A stretch of DNA of 64,000 nucleotides from positions 1 to 64,000 of the forward strand of contig CAJTQU010000008.1 of NCBI GenBank assembly GCA_910578665.1, read 5' to 3'. This DNA comes from an uncultured Muribaculaceae bacterium. Lineage in GTDB: Bacteria; Bacteroidota; Bacteroidia; Bacteroidales; Muribaculaceae. This document shows positions 44,907 through 54,246 of this stretch, one piece after another. The position numbers and the translations under genes are program-made. The notes beneath the pieces are model-generated. The model did no database searches. It worked only from the letters and a program-made list of their open reading frames with translations, and had not been told where the DNA came from. Within the stretch, counting starts at the first letter, position 1. Each line of letters starts with the position of its first letter.

Positions 44907-45221
44907 ATGGCAATTCATTTTACTGACCAGACAGCCCGTGAAGCTATTGAATCGGGCAAACCCGTTGTTATCGACTTTTGGGCAGAATGGTGCGGCCCCT
45001 GCCTTAAGCTGGGTCCCGCGGTCGAAGCACTTGCCGAAAAATATGAAGGCAAAGCAATAGTCGGCAAAATCAATGTTGACGAAAACGACGAAATCTCTTC
45101 CGAGAACCGCGTACGTAACATCCCGACCGTTCTCTTCTTCAAAGACGGCGAACTCAAAGACCGCACAGTTGGCTATGTTCCCCAGTCAGAACTTGAGGCA
45201 AAACTCGAAGCACTGCTCTGA
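44907..45221 (+). CDS. trxA: Thioredoxin
   Basis: A 104-residue cytoplasmic disulfide reductant. The active site is FWAEWCGPCLKLGP (Cys29 and Cys32), preceded by VVIDF and followed by VDENDEISSENRVRNIPTVLFFKDGE with the cis-Pro. There is no signal peptide. It is monocistronic, with a consensus promoter and its own terminator. Confidence 0.97.
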   Translation: MAIHFTDQTAREAIESGKPVVIDFWAEWCGPCLKLGPAVEALAEKYEGKAIVGKINVDENDEISSENRVRNIPTVLFFKDGELKDRTVGYVPQSELEAKLEALL

Positions 45222-45245
45222 TTTTATTATCCGGTACACAAACAA

Positions 45246-45281
45246 GGAGCCGCCAGCTGATGCAGGTGGCTCCATATTTTT
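45246..45281. terminator. Terminator between trxA and the NlpC/P60 gene
   Basis: A 9-bp stem with one G-T pair (45246-45254 with 45265-45273), followed by ATATTTTT on the plus strand. It overlaps the 3' end of the convergent gene by two bases. Confidence 0.75.
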
Positions 45282-45813
45282 ACATACCCGGCACCCGGCC
45301 GAAACCAACGATACGCCGCAGCCACCAGGGGTTATCGAAACGGGTGATGATGACACCCTTGCTTGACGACGCATGAATGAAGTTCTCTGTGTCAAGTATC
45401 ATACCCACATGGCTGACTTTCGAACTATCACTACCTGTCGCAAAGAACACAAGGTCGCAGGCATGGGCATGACGGTCCTTGACACTTTTGCAAAACTCTG
45501 CCTGCGCCGCGGAATTACGAGGCAGTTTCATACCGACTGCATCACGATAGACACTCATCACAAAGCCCGAGCAGTCAGTACCGCCACCCTTCTCCTCGCC
45601 ACCATATTTATAAGGTGTGCCCTGCCACTCCATAGCCTCCCTTATCAGACGCTCCTGCCTGTCAGTCAGCTCGTGGCCAGAAATATATACCTGGGCATCA
45701 ACTTTCGGCTCTTTATGGGCCTCTCGCTTGGCATTACGCGTGGTAGAGCACGAAACAGCCATTACCGACAGACCGACACATATCACAAAGTATTTGCATA
45801 ACCGTAAATTCAT
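45280..45813 (-). CDS. NlpC/P60-family C40 peptidase lipoprotein
   Basis: A 177-residue cell-wall endopeptidase. A lipoprotein signal peptide ends at the lipobox VMAVSCS (Cys22). The NlpC/P60 domain (about 55-175) carries the catalytic Cys in GGGTDCSGFVMSVYRD, the catalytic His in SKVSHVGMILD and the third residue in FIHASSSKGV. It probably cleaves D-Glu-diaminopimelate bonds of stem peptides at the inner face of the outer membrane. The transcript is nearly leaderless, because the -7 element ends five bases before the ATG. Confidence 0.92.
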   Translation of the reverse strand: MNLRLCKYFVICVGLSVMAVSCSTTRNAKREAHKEPKVDAQVYISGHELTDRQERLIREAMEWQGTPYKYGGEEKGGGTDCSGFVMSVYRDAVGMKLPRNSAAQAEFCKSVKDRHAHACDLVFFATGSDSSKVSHVGMILDTENFIHASSSKGVIITRFDNPWWLRRIVGFGRVPGM

Positions 45814-45818
45814 AAGGA

Positions 45819-45826
45819 CAAAGTTA
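45819..45826 (-). promoter_or_regulatory. -7 promoter element of the NlpC/P60 gene
   Basis: Minus strand TAACTTTG, with its G at 45819 and the ATG at 45813. The predicted leader is about 2 nt. Confidence 0.6.
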
Positions 45827-45951
45827 AGAAAAAATACCGGTCCGCATATATACTCTCATATCGTTTTTAAATTTGTTTACAATTGCCGTACGGCTGTATT
45901 AATATTTCCTAAAAGACAGATACTGACGGCACAACCGAGTAATAATTATCC

Positions 45952-45959
45952 TACCTTTG
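45952..45959 (+). promoter_or_regulatory. -7 promoter element of degP
   Basis: TACCTTTG matches TAnnTTTG. The leader of about 110 nt holds a 13-codon ORF (45971-46012) with a 6-bp hairpin (45987-46002). Confidence 0.5.
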
Positions 45960-46071
45960 CGTATAATTTCATGGGCGCCCGAATCTATCGGGGTATCCCG
46001 ATAACAGCATAACAAAACGATGCGGCCGCAGACACGCCGCTAAACATAGAAAAATTATATAAGATTTCGTC

Positions 46072-47538
46072 ATGAAGCACAATTTTATTAAGTCTCTGGC
46101 TATCGCGTCAATATTCGCCGGCTGTGCGTTTACGACACAGGCTCAGGGAGATTATTCTCTTATCCGCACCTCTTCCACTCCCTCTTTTGAAACGGATTTT
46201 ACCAAAGCAGCCGAAAACACCATCAACTCCGTGGTATGCATAAAGAGCTACGTAAACCGCTCACAACAGTACTACAGCAATCCGTTCGGAGGCATAGACC
46301 CGTTTGAATTCTTTTTCGGCCAGCCGCAACAACGCCGCCAGCAACCCCGTGACAAAAGAGAAGGCGAACCTACCCAGAGCGGCCTTGGGTCCGGCGTGAT
46401 CATAAGCAGTGACGGATATATCGTCACTAATAACCATGTCATTGACGAGGCAGACAAACTCGAAGTGCTGCTGAATGACAACACCACATATGAAGCCAAA
46501 ATAATAGGTACCGATGAAAAAACCGACCTCGCCCTTATTAAGATCGATGCCTCAGGACTTAAGCCGATAACATTCGGTGATTCCGATGCTGTCAAAATAG
46601 GCGAATGGGTACTTGCCGTGGGCAATCCGTTCGGATTCAATTCAACCGTTACTGCCGGCATAGTGAGTGCCAAAGCCCGCAGCATCAGCAGCGGCAACGG
46701 CGCACGACGTCTCGGCCTCGACTCATATATCCAGACTGACGCCGCGCTAAATCCCGGCAACTCGGGCGGAGCTCTCGTAAATCTCAACGGGCAGCTCATC
46801 GGCATCAACTCAGCCATATACTCCAACACCGGCAGCTATACCGGATTCTCATTTGCCATCCCAACCAGCGTGGTTCGCAAGATCGTGGCCGATTTAAACA
46901 AATATGGCACCGTGCAGCGCGCCGTGCTAGGCATAACCTATACGGAACTTGACTCCAAACTAGCCAAAGAACATAACATAACAGCCACCCCGTCGGGCAT
47001 ATACGTACAGTCCGTAACCGACCGCTCCACGGCACGCGAAATAGGACTGCAGGAAGGAGACGTGATCATAAAGATCAATGGCGCCGATACCCACTCAAGC
47101 GCACAGCTAATCGAACAGATGAACCAGTTCAGACCGGGCGACGTGATATCTGTGACCTACATACGCGACAATAAAAAATATACCAAGAGTGCGACATTGC
47201 GTAACGACAGGGGCAACACCGAAGTTACTAAAAAAGATGACTTCTCCTCCCTGGGCTGCGCTTTCATGAATCTAAGCCGCGATACACGCTCCAATCTTGG
47301 TATAAGTTCCGGGGTACAGGTGACAGGTCTCAAACCGGGACTGTTCAAGCAAGCCGGCGTAAAAGACGGATTTATCATAATGGCCATAAACGATGTCTTT
47401 GTAAACACTCCTGACGATGTGGAACGCCTCTACAACCAAATCATGAAAAATTCTGATTCTGATAAGGTTATGTTCCTTACCGGAATATACCCTACGGGCA
47501 GAAAGGGATATTACGCGGTCAACCTCTCAGAAGAGTAA
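46072..47538 (+). CDS. degP: Do-family periplasmic serine protease (DegP/HtrA)
   Basis: A 488-residue envelope protease and chaperone. It has a signal peptide (MKHNFIKSLAIASIFAGCAF then TTQAQ), and a trypsin-like domain with His122 (VTNNHVIDEA), Asp152 (EKTDLALIKI) and Ser231 (NPGNSGGALVN). Two PDZ domains follow (from about 285, AVLGITYTELDSKLAKEHN, and from about 390). The Gln/Arg-rich stretch FFGQPQQRRQQPRDKR is the flexible LA loop. Ribosome binding and start are unambiguous. A terminator follows. Confidence 0.96.
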   Translation: MKHNFIKSLAIASIFAGCAFTTQAQGDYSLIRTSSTPSFETDFTKAAENTINSVVCIKSYVNRSQQYYSNPFGGIDPFEFFFGQPQQRRQQPRDKREGEPTQSGLGSGVIISSDGYIVTNNHVIDEADKLEVLLNDNTTYEAKIIGTDEKTDLALIKIDASGLKPITFGDSDAVKIGEWVLAVGNPFGFNSTVTAGIVSAKARSISSGNGARRLGLDSYIQTDAALNPGNSGGALVNLNGQLIGINSAIYSNTGSYTGFSFAIPTSVVRKIVADLNKYGTVQRAVLGITYTELDSKLAKEHNITATPSGIYVQSVTDRSTAREIGLQEGDVIIKINGADTHSSAQLIEQMNQFRPGDVISVTYIRDNKKYTKSATLRNDRGNTEVTKKDDFSSLGCAFMNLSRDTRSNLGISSGVQVTGLKPGLFKQAGVKDGFIIMAINDVFVNTPDDVERLYNQIMKNSDSDKVMFLTGIYPTGRKGYYAVNLSEE

Positions 47539-47559
47539 AAACAGCCTTATAGCTCCAAT

Positions 47560-47600
47560 ACACCCTTTCGCCCCTAACAGGGACCGGAAGGGTGTTTTTT
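47560..47600 (+). terminator. Rho-independent terminator of degP
   Basis: Stem acaccctt (47560-47567) with aagggtgt (47588-47595), ending in a run of T to 47600. Confidence 0.88.
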
Positions 47601-47672
47601 GCCAAATAAAGTATGAGCACACAATTACCATAATGGCATATACGTTTCTTTGTTAGAAAGACAGCTCACCGT

Positions 47673-47703
47673 TTTGTAATTCCAAATATTTTTACTAATT
47701 TTG
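47673..47703 (+). promoter_or_regulatory. Promoter of rpoD, TTTG-N19-TAATTTTG
   Basis: TTTG at 47673-47676 and TAATTTTG at 47696-47703 with a 19-bp spacer. Predicted leader is about 19 nt. Confidence 0.75.
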
Positions 47704-47725
47704 TACACATTTTGCATAGCCACGT

Positions 47726-48586
47726 ATGAGACAATTAAAGATAACCAAATCAATAACAAACCGTGAAAGTGCCTCTCTCGACAAGTACTTACAGGAAATT
47801 GGTCGTGAAGAGTTGATTTCGGTAAGCGAAGAAGTGGAACTGGCACAACGCATCAAAAAGGGTGACCACGCCGCCCTTGTGAAGCTTACAAAAGCCAATC
47901 TACGCTTTGTGGTGTCGGTGGCCAAACAATATCAGAACCAGGGGCTAAGCCTGCCAGACCTCATAAACGAAGGCAACCTCGGCCTGATTCGTGCCGCCCA
48001 GAAATTTGACGAGACACGCGGTTTTAAATTCATCAGCTACGCCGTGTGGTGGATACGCCAGTCTATACTCCAGGCTCTGGCCGAACAGAGCCGTATAGTG
48101 CGTCTGCCGCTCAACCAGGTCGGTTCGCTCAATAAGATAAGCAAGGAGCTCTCAAAGTTTGAACAGGAAAACGAGCGCCGCCCTTCTCCAGAAGAGCTGG
48201 CCGAGCGTCTTGATATCCCTGTGGACAAAATTTCCGACACTCTCAAAGTGTCAGGCCGCCATATATCGGTCGATGCTCCTTTTGTAGAAGGTGAAGACAA
48301 TTCGCTGCTCGATGTGCTGCCAAACGATGACAGTCCTATGGCAGATTCAGCTCTAAACCAGGAATCACTATCAAAAGAGGTCGACAGAGCATTGCGACAG
48401 CTGTACGACCGCGAACGCGAGATACTTAAGATGTTCTTCGGAATAGGTTGTCAGGAAATGACACTTGAAGAAATCGGAGCAAAATTTGACCTTACACGCG
48501 AACGAGTACGCCAAATAAAGGAAAAAGCCATCAGACGCCTTAAAGGACAAAAGAGCAAACTTCTCAAGAGTTATCTCGGCAACTAA
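47726..48586 (+). CDS. rpoD: Primary sigma factor (RpoD/SigA, Bacteroidetes type)
   Basis: A 286-residue group 1 sigma-70 factor lacking region 1.1, the form found in Bacteroidetes. Region 1.2 is SLDKYLQEIGREELISVSEEVELAQRIKKGD. Region 2 has LTKANLRFVVSVAKQYQNQGLSLPDLINEGNLGLIRAAQKFD and FKFISYAVWWIRQSILQALAEQSRIVRLP. Region 3 follows, and region 4 ends with MTLEEIGAKFDLTRERVRQIKEKAIRRL. This protein is expected to read the TAnnTTTG promoters annotated in this window. Confidence 0.97.
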   Translation: MRQLKITKSITNRESASLDKYLQEIGREELISVSEEVELAQRIKKGDHAALVKLTKANLRFVVSVAKQYQNQGLSLPDLINEGNLGLIRAAQKFDETRGFKFISYAVWWIRQSILQALAEQSRIVRLPLNQVGSLNKISKELSKFEQENERRPSPEELAERLDIPVDKISDTLKVSGRHISVDAPFVEGEDNSLLDVLPNDDSPMADSALNQESLSKEVDRALRQLYDREREILKMFFGIGCQEMTLEEIGAKFDLTRERVRQIKEKAIRRLKGQKSKLLKSYLGN

Positions 48587-48653
48587 CCAAGCCCCCGTCA
48601 TTTTACAATATGGCTCCGAATATCCGGAACCTACATTTAAAAAGAATCCCGAA

Positions 48654-49280
48654 GTGAAAAATATACTACGTACATTAGCAGTATTTTCCCTGTCGGGATT
48701 CTGCTATTTTAATACACTGGCCTCTGATTCATATAGCCGCATAGAACCTAACGACTCTATAGAGACCAGTCAACAGGCTGCCAAACACGAAAGTGTGTTT
48801 GGCTCAAAGCTCCCTCCACTGTTCAAATCACATTTTACCTGGGGAGCCGACATAGGTTCGTCTATCGACCTTGCTGGCGAAGATATGTCTACATTTGATA
48901 TTGATGTCTATTTCGGGTATAAAGGGTCCTGGGTGCGCACTGCCGCTGTAGGCGCAGGTATACACAAAGCATTCGGCAACCAATACACGTTTGTACCGGT
49001 TTACGGTATGTTCCGCAGCTCTTTCAGATCCAGGCCTTCCCTATTATTTTTCGAAATGAAGCTTGGCTATTCTTTTAACACTCTTTCTGATTCAGGATCT
49101 TTCGGAGGGGCATACGGCTCTGTAGGCCTCGGTATCAACCTTGCAATGAGCAAACGCCTGCAAAGCCACCTCATACTGTCCTACGGATACTTCACGCTGA
49201 ACAGAGCCACAGATCTAGACATACCATACAGCGGAGACAATATAAATTCCGCAGTTCTGCGTTTCGGTGTAAATTTCTAA
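48654..49280 (+). CDS. Outer-membrane beta-barrel protein, function unknown
   Basis: A 208-residue protein read from a GTG start. MKNILRTLAVFSLSGFCYFN then TLAS is a signal peptide, which supports that start. The mature protein has a linker (about 25-60) and then repeating amphipathic strands (FTWGADIGSSIDLAG, FDIDVYFGYKGSWVRTAAVGAG, LLFFEMKLGYSF) ending SAVLRFGVNF with a terminal Phe. That is consistent with a small porin-like or OmpX-like barrel. Not identified further. A strong terminator separates it from the convergent rel gene. Confidence 0.72.
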   Translation: MKNILRTLAVFSLSGFCYFNTLASDSYSRIEPNDSIETSQQAAKHESVFGSKLPPLFKSHFTWGADIGSSIDLAGEDMSTFDIDVYFGYKGSWVRTAAVGAGIHKAFGNQYTFVPVYGMFRSSFRSRPSLLFFEMKLGYSFNTLSDSGSFGGAYGSVGLGINLAMSKRLQSHLILSYGYFTLNRATDLDIPYSGDNINSAVLRFGVNF

Positions 49281-49291
49281 GACATAAAACT

Positions 49292-49341
49292 TAAATATCC
49301 CCGGACTGCCTAACGTCATTGACGCAGCCCGGGGATATTTA
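49292..49341. terminator. Bidirectional terminator
   Basis: A 13-bp stem (49292-49304 with 49329-49341) containing ccccgg/ccgggg, plus an inner cgtc/gacg stem, between convergent genes. Confidence 0.87.
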
Positions 49342-49367
49342 TTGTAAGAAGCACGCGAGCCAATCAG

Positions 49368-51335
49368 CTACTTTATCTGTCTTACCTCGTCCACTCCGGG
49401 TATAGCGTTAATCTCCGCTATTATGCGTTGCAACTCACAATATGAATGCACAGAGAAAGAGATTGTAAGATCAAAGATTGAATCTTCCGTAGCTGTTGTT
49501 ATCTTGCTTATATACAGACGCATCTTCTCACTTATACACTCTATCATATCCTGCAGCATGTGCACACGGTCCACACCTTTGATACGCACGCTTACAGGAT
49601 ACAGGATGGCCGGATTTTCATCAAAATGAACCGGCACTATCGAGTCACCCTGCTGCGAGGAGATTCCTATCGCTACAGGGCAGTCTCGCTTATGCACCGT
49701 TATCTGGTGCTGCGCATTTTCAAACCCTATCACCTCTTCGCCCGGTATAGGGTTGCACTGGCGACAACGTATATATGGCGACCGAGGCAGACGGGATATG
49801 TAATTTCTAAGAAAACGCTTCGCCTTATATGTAACCACGCTATCCAGCCACGCAGGGTCCGGCAATGCGTCTTCCGAGGTAAATATCTCTACTACATCCC
49901 CCCTGTGCAACACTGTCCGCACGCTGCTCAACCGTCCGTTAACACGTGCATACTTGGCAAACTCCCCTATTTTTGAATGTACCTCGAACGCAAAATCAAG
50001 AGCCGTCGCCCTTTGTGGCAGGATTATAGGCTTGCCCTGTGGTGTAAAGACCATTATATCGTCATTATAGAACGCCGTAACCACATTCTCTATAAAATGG
50101 GCATCTGTGTTGGAATGCGATATATCGTTCAGTGTGCTTCGGAACTTTTCAAGCCATCGTGTGGCCATACCGGCCTTACCGCAAACCATGCATCCCAAAT
50201 ATGACGCATCTACCATACGCTTGGAACTGATATGGACTTCCTCCCAAATTCCTGTGCGAGACAGCAATTTCACGTGAAAACTCTGGTAGCCGTTCTCCTT
50301 GGGAGAATCTATATAATTGGCTATTCCTCCAGGTTTTTCTTTAAAGACATCTGTGAGCAGGGAATATATGCGCAGCGCCTGTGCTTTCTCATTTATACCC
50401 GGCTCATTAGGAAATGTTATCTGGAAAAAATGCTTGAAATCAAGATGGTGGAAATCGGTATGGTGCTTCTGCATCTTGCGCCACAGGCTGTAAGGCTCGC
50501 GATACACCATCTCTACGTGCGCATCAACGCCGGCATCGGCCAACAACTGGCGTATTTCAGACGCGAATAATCTCAGACGTACGGCATTACGGGCCTTATC
50601 AGAGGCTATCATAGCCGTAAATTCGTCATATTCATGCGGACATCGGTAGCGAAAACTGAGATTTTCTAATTCGGTCTTGACCTCATAAAAACCAAGGCGG
50701 TTGGCCAAAGGAGCATAAAAATAGTCTGTCTCTCCGGCTATCTTCATCTGTTTGTCAGGCCTCATAGAACTGAGTGTCCGCATATTATGCAGCCGGTCTG
50801 CCAACTTGATCAGAATGCCGCGTATGTCACCACGCATAGCATTCAGCATCTGTTTGAAATTATCCAGCTGCTTGCTCATCTCATATTTGTCCCTATTCGG
50901 CTTAGTCACCACACGCACCAATGACGCAACATCATCACCAAAACGCACTTTGACATCTTCCACCGTCACAGCTGTATCCTCGACAACATCGTGCAGAAAA
51001 CAGGCAATAACGACATTTACATCCAGATTCAACTCTATAGCCGCGATACGCGCCACGGCGATAGGATGCGTTATATACGGTTCCTTGCTTTTACGACGCT
51101 GTCCCTTATGGGCTTCTCGCGCAAAAGCAAACGCGTCTTTAAGCCTGGCAAAATCTTCAGCCGACACACGTGGGCGCATGGCGTCAAACACCTCTTGGGC
51201 CAGCGTGTCTACCATAGGTACAAACAGTTCGCATAGCTGGGGCTGACGCGAGGCTTCACACTGATTCATAGGCTGACGCACGGCCATATCTGTATCTGGC
51301 TGAGAGGATTCATGCTGGGAATAAACCGGTTTCAT
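49368..51335 (-). CDS. RelA/SpoT-family protein with a degenerate synthetase domain
   Basis: A 655-residue Rsh protein. The (p)ppGpp hydrolase HD domain looks intact: ITHPIAVARI (His90), CFLHDVVEDT (His115, Asp116) and IKLADRLHNMRT (Asp180). TGS (DDIMVFTPQGKPIILPQRATALDFA) and C-terminal ACT domains are present. In the synthetase domain the expected motifs are altered: YREPYSLWRKM (279-288) instead of RxKxxxS, DFKHFFQIT (299-307) where D-x-x-A-x-R is expected, and EEVHISSKRM instead of ExQIRT. It may act mainly as a hydrolase. The ORF extends 17 codons upstream to an ATG at 51386, but MKPVYSQ at 51335 is preferred. Confidence 0.85.
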   Translation of the reverse strand: MKPVYSQHESSQPDTDMAVRQPMNQCEASRQPQLCELFVPMVDTLAQEVFDAMRPRVSAEDFARLKDAFAFAREAHKGQRRKSKEPYITHPIAVARIAAIELNLDVNVVIACFLHDVVEDTAVTVEDVKVRFGDDVASLVRVVTKPNRDKYEMSKQLDNFKQMLNAMRGDIRGILIKLADRLHNMRTLSSMRPDKQMKIAGETDYFYAPLANRLGFYEVKTELENLSFRYRCPHEYDEFTAMIASDKARNAVRLRLFASEIRQLLADAGVDAHVEMVYREPYSLWRKMQKHHTDFHHLDFKHFFQITFPNEPGINEKAQALRIYSLLTDVFKEKPGGIANYIDSPKENGYQSFHVKLLSRTGIWEEVHISSKRMVDASYLGCMVCGKAGMATRWLEKFRSTLNDISHSNTDAHFIENVVTAFYNDDIMVFTPQGKPIILPQRATALDFAFEVHSKIGEFAKYARVNGRLSSVRTVLHRGDVVEIFTSEDALPDPAWLDSVVTYKAKRFLRNYISRLPRSPYIRCRQCNPIPGEEVIGFENAQHQITVHKRDCPVAIGISSQQGDSIVPVHFDENPAILYPVSVRIKGVDRVHMLQDMIECISEKMRLYISKITTATEDSIFDLTISFSVHSYCELQRIIAEINAIPGVDEVRQIK

Positions 51336-51392
51336 AGTTGGGATAGCGTTAGTTGGTATGATGATTGGCAAGCAATACTGCCTCAATTAATG

Positions 51393-51400
51393 CAAAATTA
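51393..51400 (-). promoter_or_regulatory. -7 promoter element of the Rel/SpoT gene
   Basis: Minus strand TAATTTTG, 57 nt upstream of the ATG at 51335 and just beyond the cyd terminator. Confidence 0.5.
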
Positions 51401-51455
51401 CAAAAAATATCAACTCATTCAGCATTTACCCCTTAAAATTATCATTAATTTTCAT

Positions 51456-51501
51456 AAAAAAATGTGCGTGGCCGCAAATTATTGCAGACACGCACATTTT
51501 T
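51456..51501 (-). terminator. Rho-independent terminator of the cyd operon
   Basis: A perfect stem of at least 13 bp (aatgtgcgtg/cacgcacatt core flanked by A and T runs) with an inner gcaa/ttgc stem. On the minus strand it is followed by a long T-run. Confidence 0.9.
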
Positions 51502-51512
51502 CGACCGACTTC

Positions 51513-52652
51513 TTAATACTGGTGATGCTCTTTCTGTAATTCTTTATCCGTCAGTGGCACAGCATTCATTTTACGCCACACATAACTTATATAAAGCAAT
51601 ACAAACGGTACGAGCAGCGAAACCCAGCCCATAACCGTGAGTGTGAATTCCGATGAAGAACTGTTGGCAAGTGTCAGAGAACTGCCGGGATCAAGTATCG
51701 AAGGATAATAAGCCGTACCGTTGTAACCGGCTATCAGGAAAAGAACTATTACCACGGCAATGCTTCCCACTCCGGTAAACCATATGCCGCCGCGCCAGGC
51801 ACTGTGAAGCACACTGCCGAATATACCATAAAGCACCGACACCACACCGGCAACGAAAATTATTGCCAGCCACCACATGTCAAGTAAATTATGCAAATAT
51901 ATATATTCCACTGCCACAAAGCCCGAACCGGCAGACCTTAACCCGGTCTGCATAAGCAATACTACGACAAATGCCACGAACAACAAAGTAAAAACCACTC
52001 CGTTTACACAAACCTTGCGCTTCAACCGTGCTTCAAACACAGCGTCTGTCCTGATCGAATTAATGAAATACAAAGCTCCCTGCGTGCGTGACAGAAAAAG
52101 AACTGTCACACCAAGCAGCAGGCATTTCCAAGATGTCATGGCCTCCAGTCCGTGTGTAGGCGCCCATTGGGAAATGACGGGTGACCTGGCATCAAGTATA
52201 TTATCTCTGGCTATTACAAACTCTCCTCCGAAAAACATGGTAGCCACAGCCACACCGAGCATAACACATCCCACGACGCCGTTAAGCATAAGAAATGCGT
52301 CATAAGTACGTGTGCCATAGAGATTACCATTCTTTCTGCGGAATTCATAGCTCACAGCCTGCAATACAAAACTAACCAATATGGTCATCCACAGCCAATA
52401 GGCCCCGCCAAAACTAGTAGAATAAAATAACGGGAATGATGCGAAAAACGCACCCCCGAACACCACGAGTGTCGTAAACGTCAATTCCCATTTACGCCCC
52501 AACGCATTGACCATAAGCTGTCGCTCCGCTTCAGATGCGCGTCCATACAGCATTGTCTGCCCACCCTGGACAAACAGAAGAAACACAAGCAGCCCCCCGA
52601 GCACAGCTATGATAAGCCACCAATATGATTGTAAAAATTCTAATGTAGTCAT
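51513..52652 (-). CDS. cydB: Cytochrome bd ubiquinol oxidase subunit II
   Basis: A 379-residue, eight- to nine-helix membrane subunit of the bd-type terminal oxidase. N-terminal LQSYWWLIIAVLGGLLVFLLFVQGGQTML matches the CydB start, and GRKWELTFTTLVVFGGAFFASFPLFYSTSFGGAYW is a conserved block. It pairs with CydA to reduce O2 at high affinity, allowing nanaerobic growth and oxygen protection. The ATG overlaps the cydA stop by four bases, indicating translational coupling. Confidence 0.95.
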   Translation of the reverse strand: MTTLEFLQSYWWLIIAVLGGLLVFLLFVQGGQTMLYGRASEAERQLMVNALGRKWELTFTTLVVFGGAFFASFPLFYSTSFGGAYWLWMTILVSFVLQAVSYEFRRKNGNLYGTRTYDAFLMLNGVVGCVMLGVAVATMFFGGEFVIARDNILDARSPVISQWAPTHGLEAMTSWKCLLLGVTVLFLSRTQGALYFINSIRTDAVFEARLKRKVCVNGVVFTLLFVAFVVVLLMQTGLRSAGSGFVAVEYIYLHNLLDMWWLAIIFVAGVVSVLYGIFGSVLHSAWRGGIWFTGVGSIAVVIVLFLIAGYNGTAYYPSILDPGSSLTLANSSSSEFTLTVMGWVSLLVPFVLLYISYVWRKMNAVPLTDKELQKEHHQY

Positions 52653-54208
52653 GGCAGTAAGTTTGCTTTTGAAGTTTTATTGATATATCTTAACATAATT
52701 GAAATTTCGGCTATAAGCAGAGCTGTAAAAATTGCGGTAAATACCCAGAATGTAGCTTGCACAGAACCTGCCGAAATAGAAGATATGGCAGCATTACGGG
52801 GTAGCAAGTCCTGTATGGTCCACGGCTGGCGCCCTACTTCTGCCACTACCCATCCGGCTTCGGAACATATCCACACCACCGGTATACTGAATATGCCCAG
52901 CCAGTGCAGCCAAGACTTTTCGAGCAGAGAGACCTTGCGATAAGTTGCAAACAACACAAACATGAACAGCAGCAACAAAAATCCGCCGGCAATAACCATT
53001 ATACGAAACGAATAGAACGTAAGCGCCACCGGCGGCACGGCCTCTTCAGGAGATGACATATAACCATAGCCGAAATACTTATAATTGGCTTTCAGCTCCG
53101 CCCGTGCCAGCTCCATACCCTGCCTGTCACCTTTTTTCTCGGCAGCACCGAAATCACGTAATGCCTGCCGGGCTTTTTTGCCCATGGTAATGCGTTCGGC
53201 ATAAGACACAGTGTTAACAGTATCCCCGTTCTGCGTGATATATCGTCCTGCAATAAGATCATCTATGCCGGGCACGAATGCCCCTGCATCGTGGTTCGCT
53301 AAAACAGAAAGTCCGTAAGGTATCGATACTTCGCAATTAACAGCCGGCAGACCATCGCCAGGTTTCTTATCGGGATTAACAAAGCCGAAACACACAAGCT
53401 CCTGCCCCGGCTTTCCCTCATACAAAGCTTCCATGGCGGCAAGCTTCATCGGCTGCACGCGCGCCACCTGTACGGCAGAACCATCGCCCGTATAAAATGT
53501 GAGCACAATGCCGGCAAGGCCGAACCACGAGGCCACTTTCAGCGACATCCTCATAGCCTCGGCGTTACGACGCTTCCACAACATCCAGCTGGCCACGCCG
53601 ATTACAAATACGGAAGCGAGAACCCAACCGCTAAAGACCGCATGGAAAAATTTATTAATCGCTACGGGATTAAACGCGACCTGTACGAAATCAGTCATGA
53701 CATTACGCATCTGCGAAGGATCAAATTCCATACCTACAGGATTCTGCATCCAGGCATTGGCCACAAGTATCCATAAAGCGGACAAGCTCACGCCAAGCGC
53801 CGTGAGCCACGTGGAAGCCAGATGGAAACGCGTACTCACCTTGTTCCATCCAAAAAACATGACGGCCACAAACGTAGCTTCCATAAAGAAAGCCAGAATA
53901 CCCTCTATAGCCAATGGCGCGCCGAATATATCGCCGACAAACCAGCTATAATTGGACCAGTTAGTGCCGAATTCAAATTCCAGTATAATTCCCGTGGCCA
54001 CGCCGCACGCAAAATTAATACCGAACAAAGTCATCCAGAACTTAGTAACTGCCAGCCAGCGTTTGTCACCTCTGCGTACATATATGGTCTCCATTATAGC
54101 CACAATGACAGACAAGCCTATTGTCAGAGGCACAAAGAGCCAGTGATACATGGCCGTCAGCGCGAACAACGCCCTCGACCAGTCTACTACTCCCAACAAA
54201 TCATTCAT
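52649..54208 (-). CDS. cydA: Cytochrome bd ubiquinol oxidase subunit I
   Basis: A 519-residue haem-bearing subunit. Typical CydA signatures are WSRALFALTAMYHWLFVPLTIGLS with a haem-ligand His, FGINFACGVATGIILEFEFGTNWSNYSWFVGDIFGAPLAIEG, and the C-terminal block ICSEAGWVVAEVGRQPWTIQDLLP. The Q-loop region between about residues 220 and 390 contains the quinol-site block. It is preceded by a DUF4492 gene in the same transcript. The strong adjacent promoter lies upstream of that small gene. Confidence 0.96.
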   Translation of the reverse strand: MNDLLGVVDWSRALFALTAMYHWLFVPLTIGLSVIVAIMETIYVRRGDKRWLAVTKFWMTLFGINFACGVATGIILEFEFGTNWSNYSWFVGDIFGAPLAIEGILAFFMEATFVAVMFFGWNKVSTRFHLASTWLTALGVSLSALWILVANAWMQNPVGMEFDPSQMRNVMTDFVQVAFNPVAINKFFHAVFSGWVLASVFVIGVASWMLWKRRNAEAMRMSLKVASWFGLAGIVLTFYTGDGSAVQVARVQPMKLAAMEALYEGKPGQELVCFGFVNPDKKPGDGLPAVNCEVSIPYGLSVLANHDAGAFVPGIDDLIAGRYITQNGDTVNTVSYAERITMGKKARQALRDFGAAEKKGDRQGMELARAELKANYKYFGYGYMSSPEEAVPPVALTFYSFRIMVIAGGFLLLLFMFVLFATYRKVSLLEKSWLHWLGIFSIPVVWICSEAGWVVAEVGRQPWTIQDLLPRNAAISSISAGSVQATFWVFTAIFTALLIAEISIMLRYINKTSKANLLP

Positions 54209-54246
54209 GATAATATATTTTTAGGTTTATACTTATAACTAAAATA

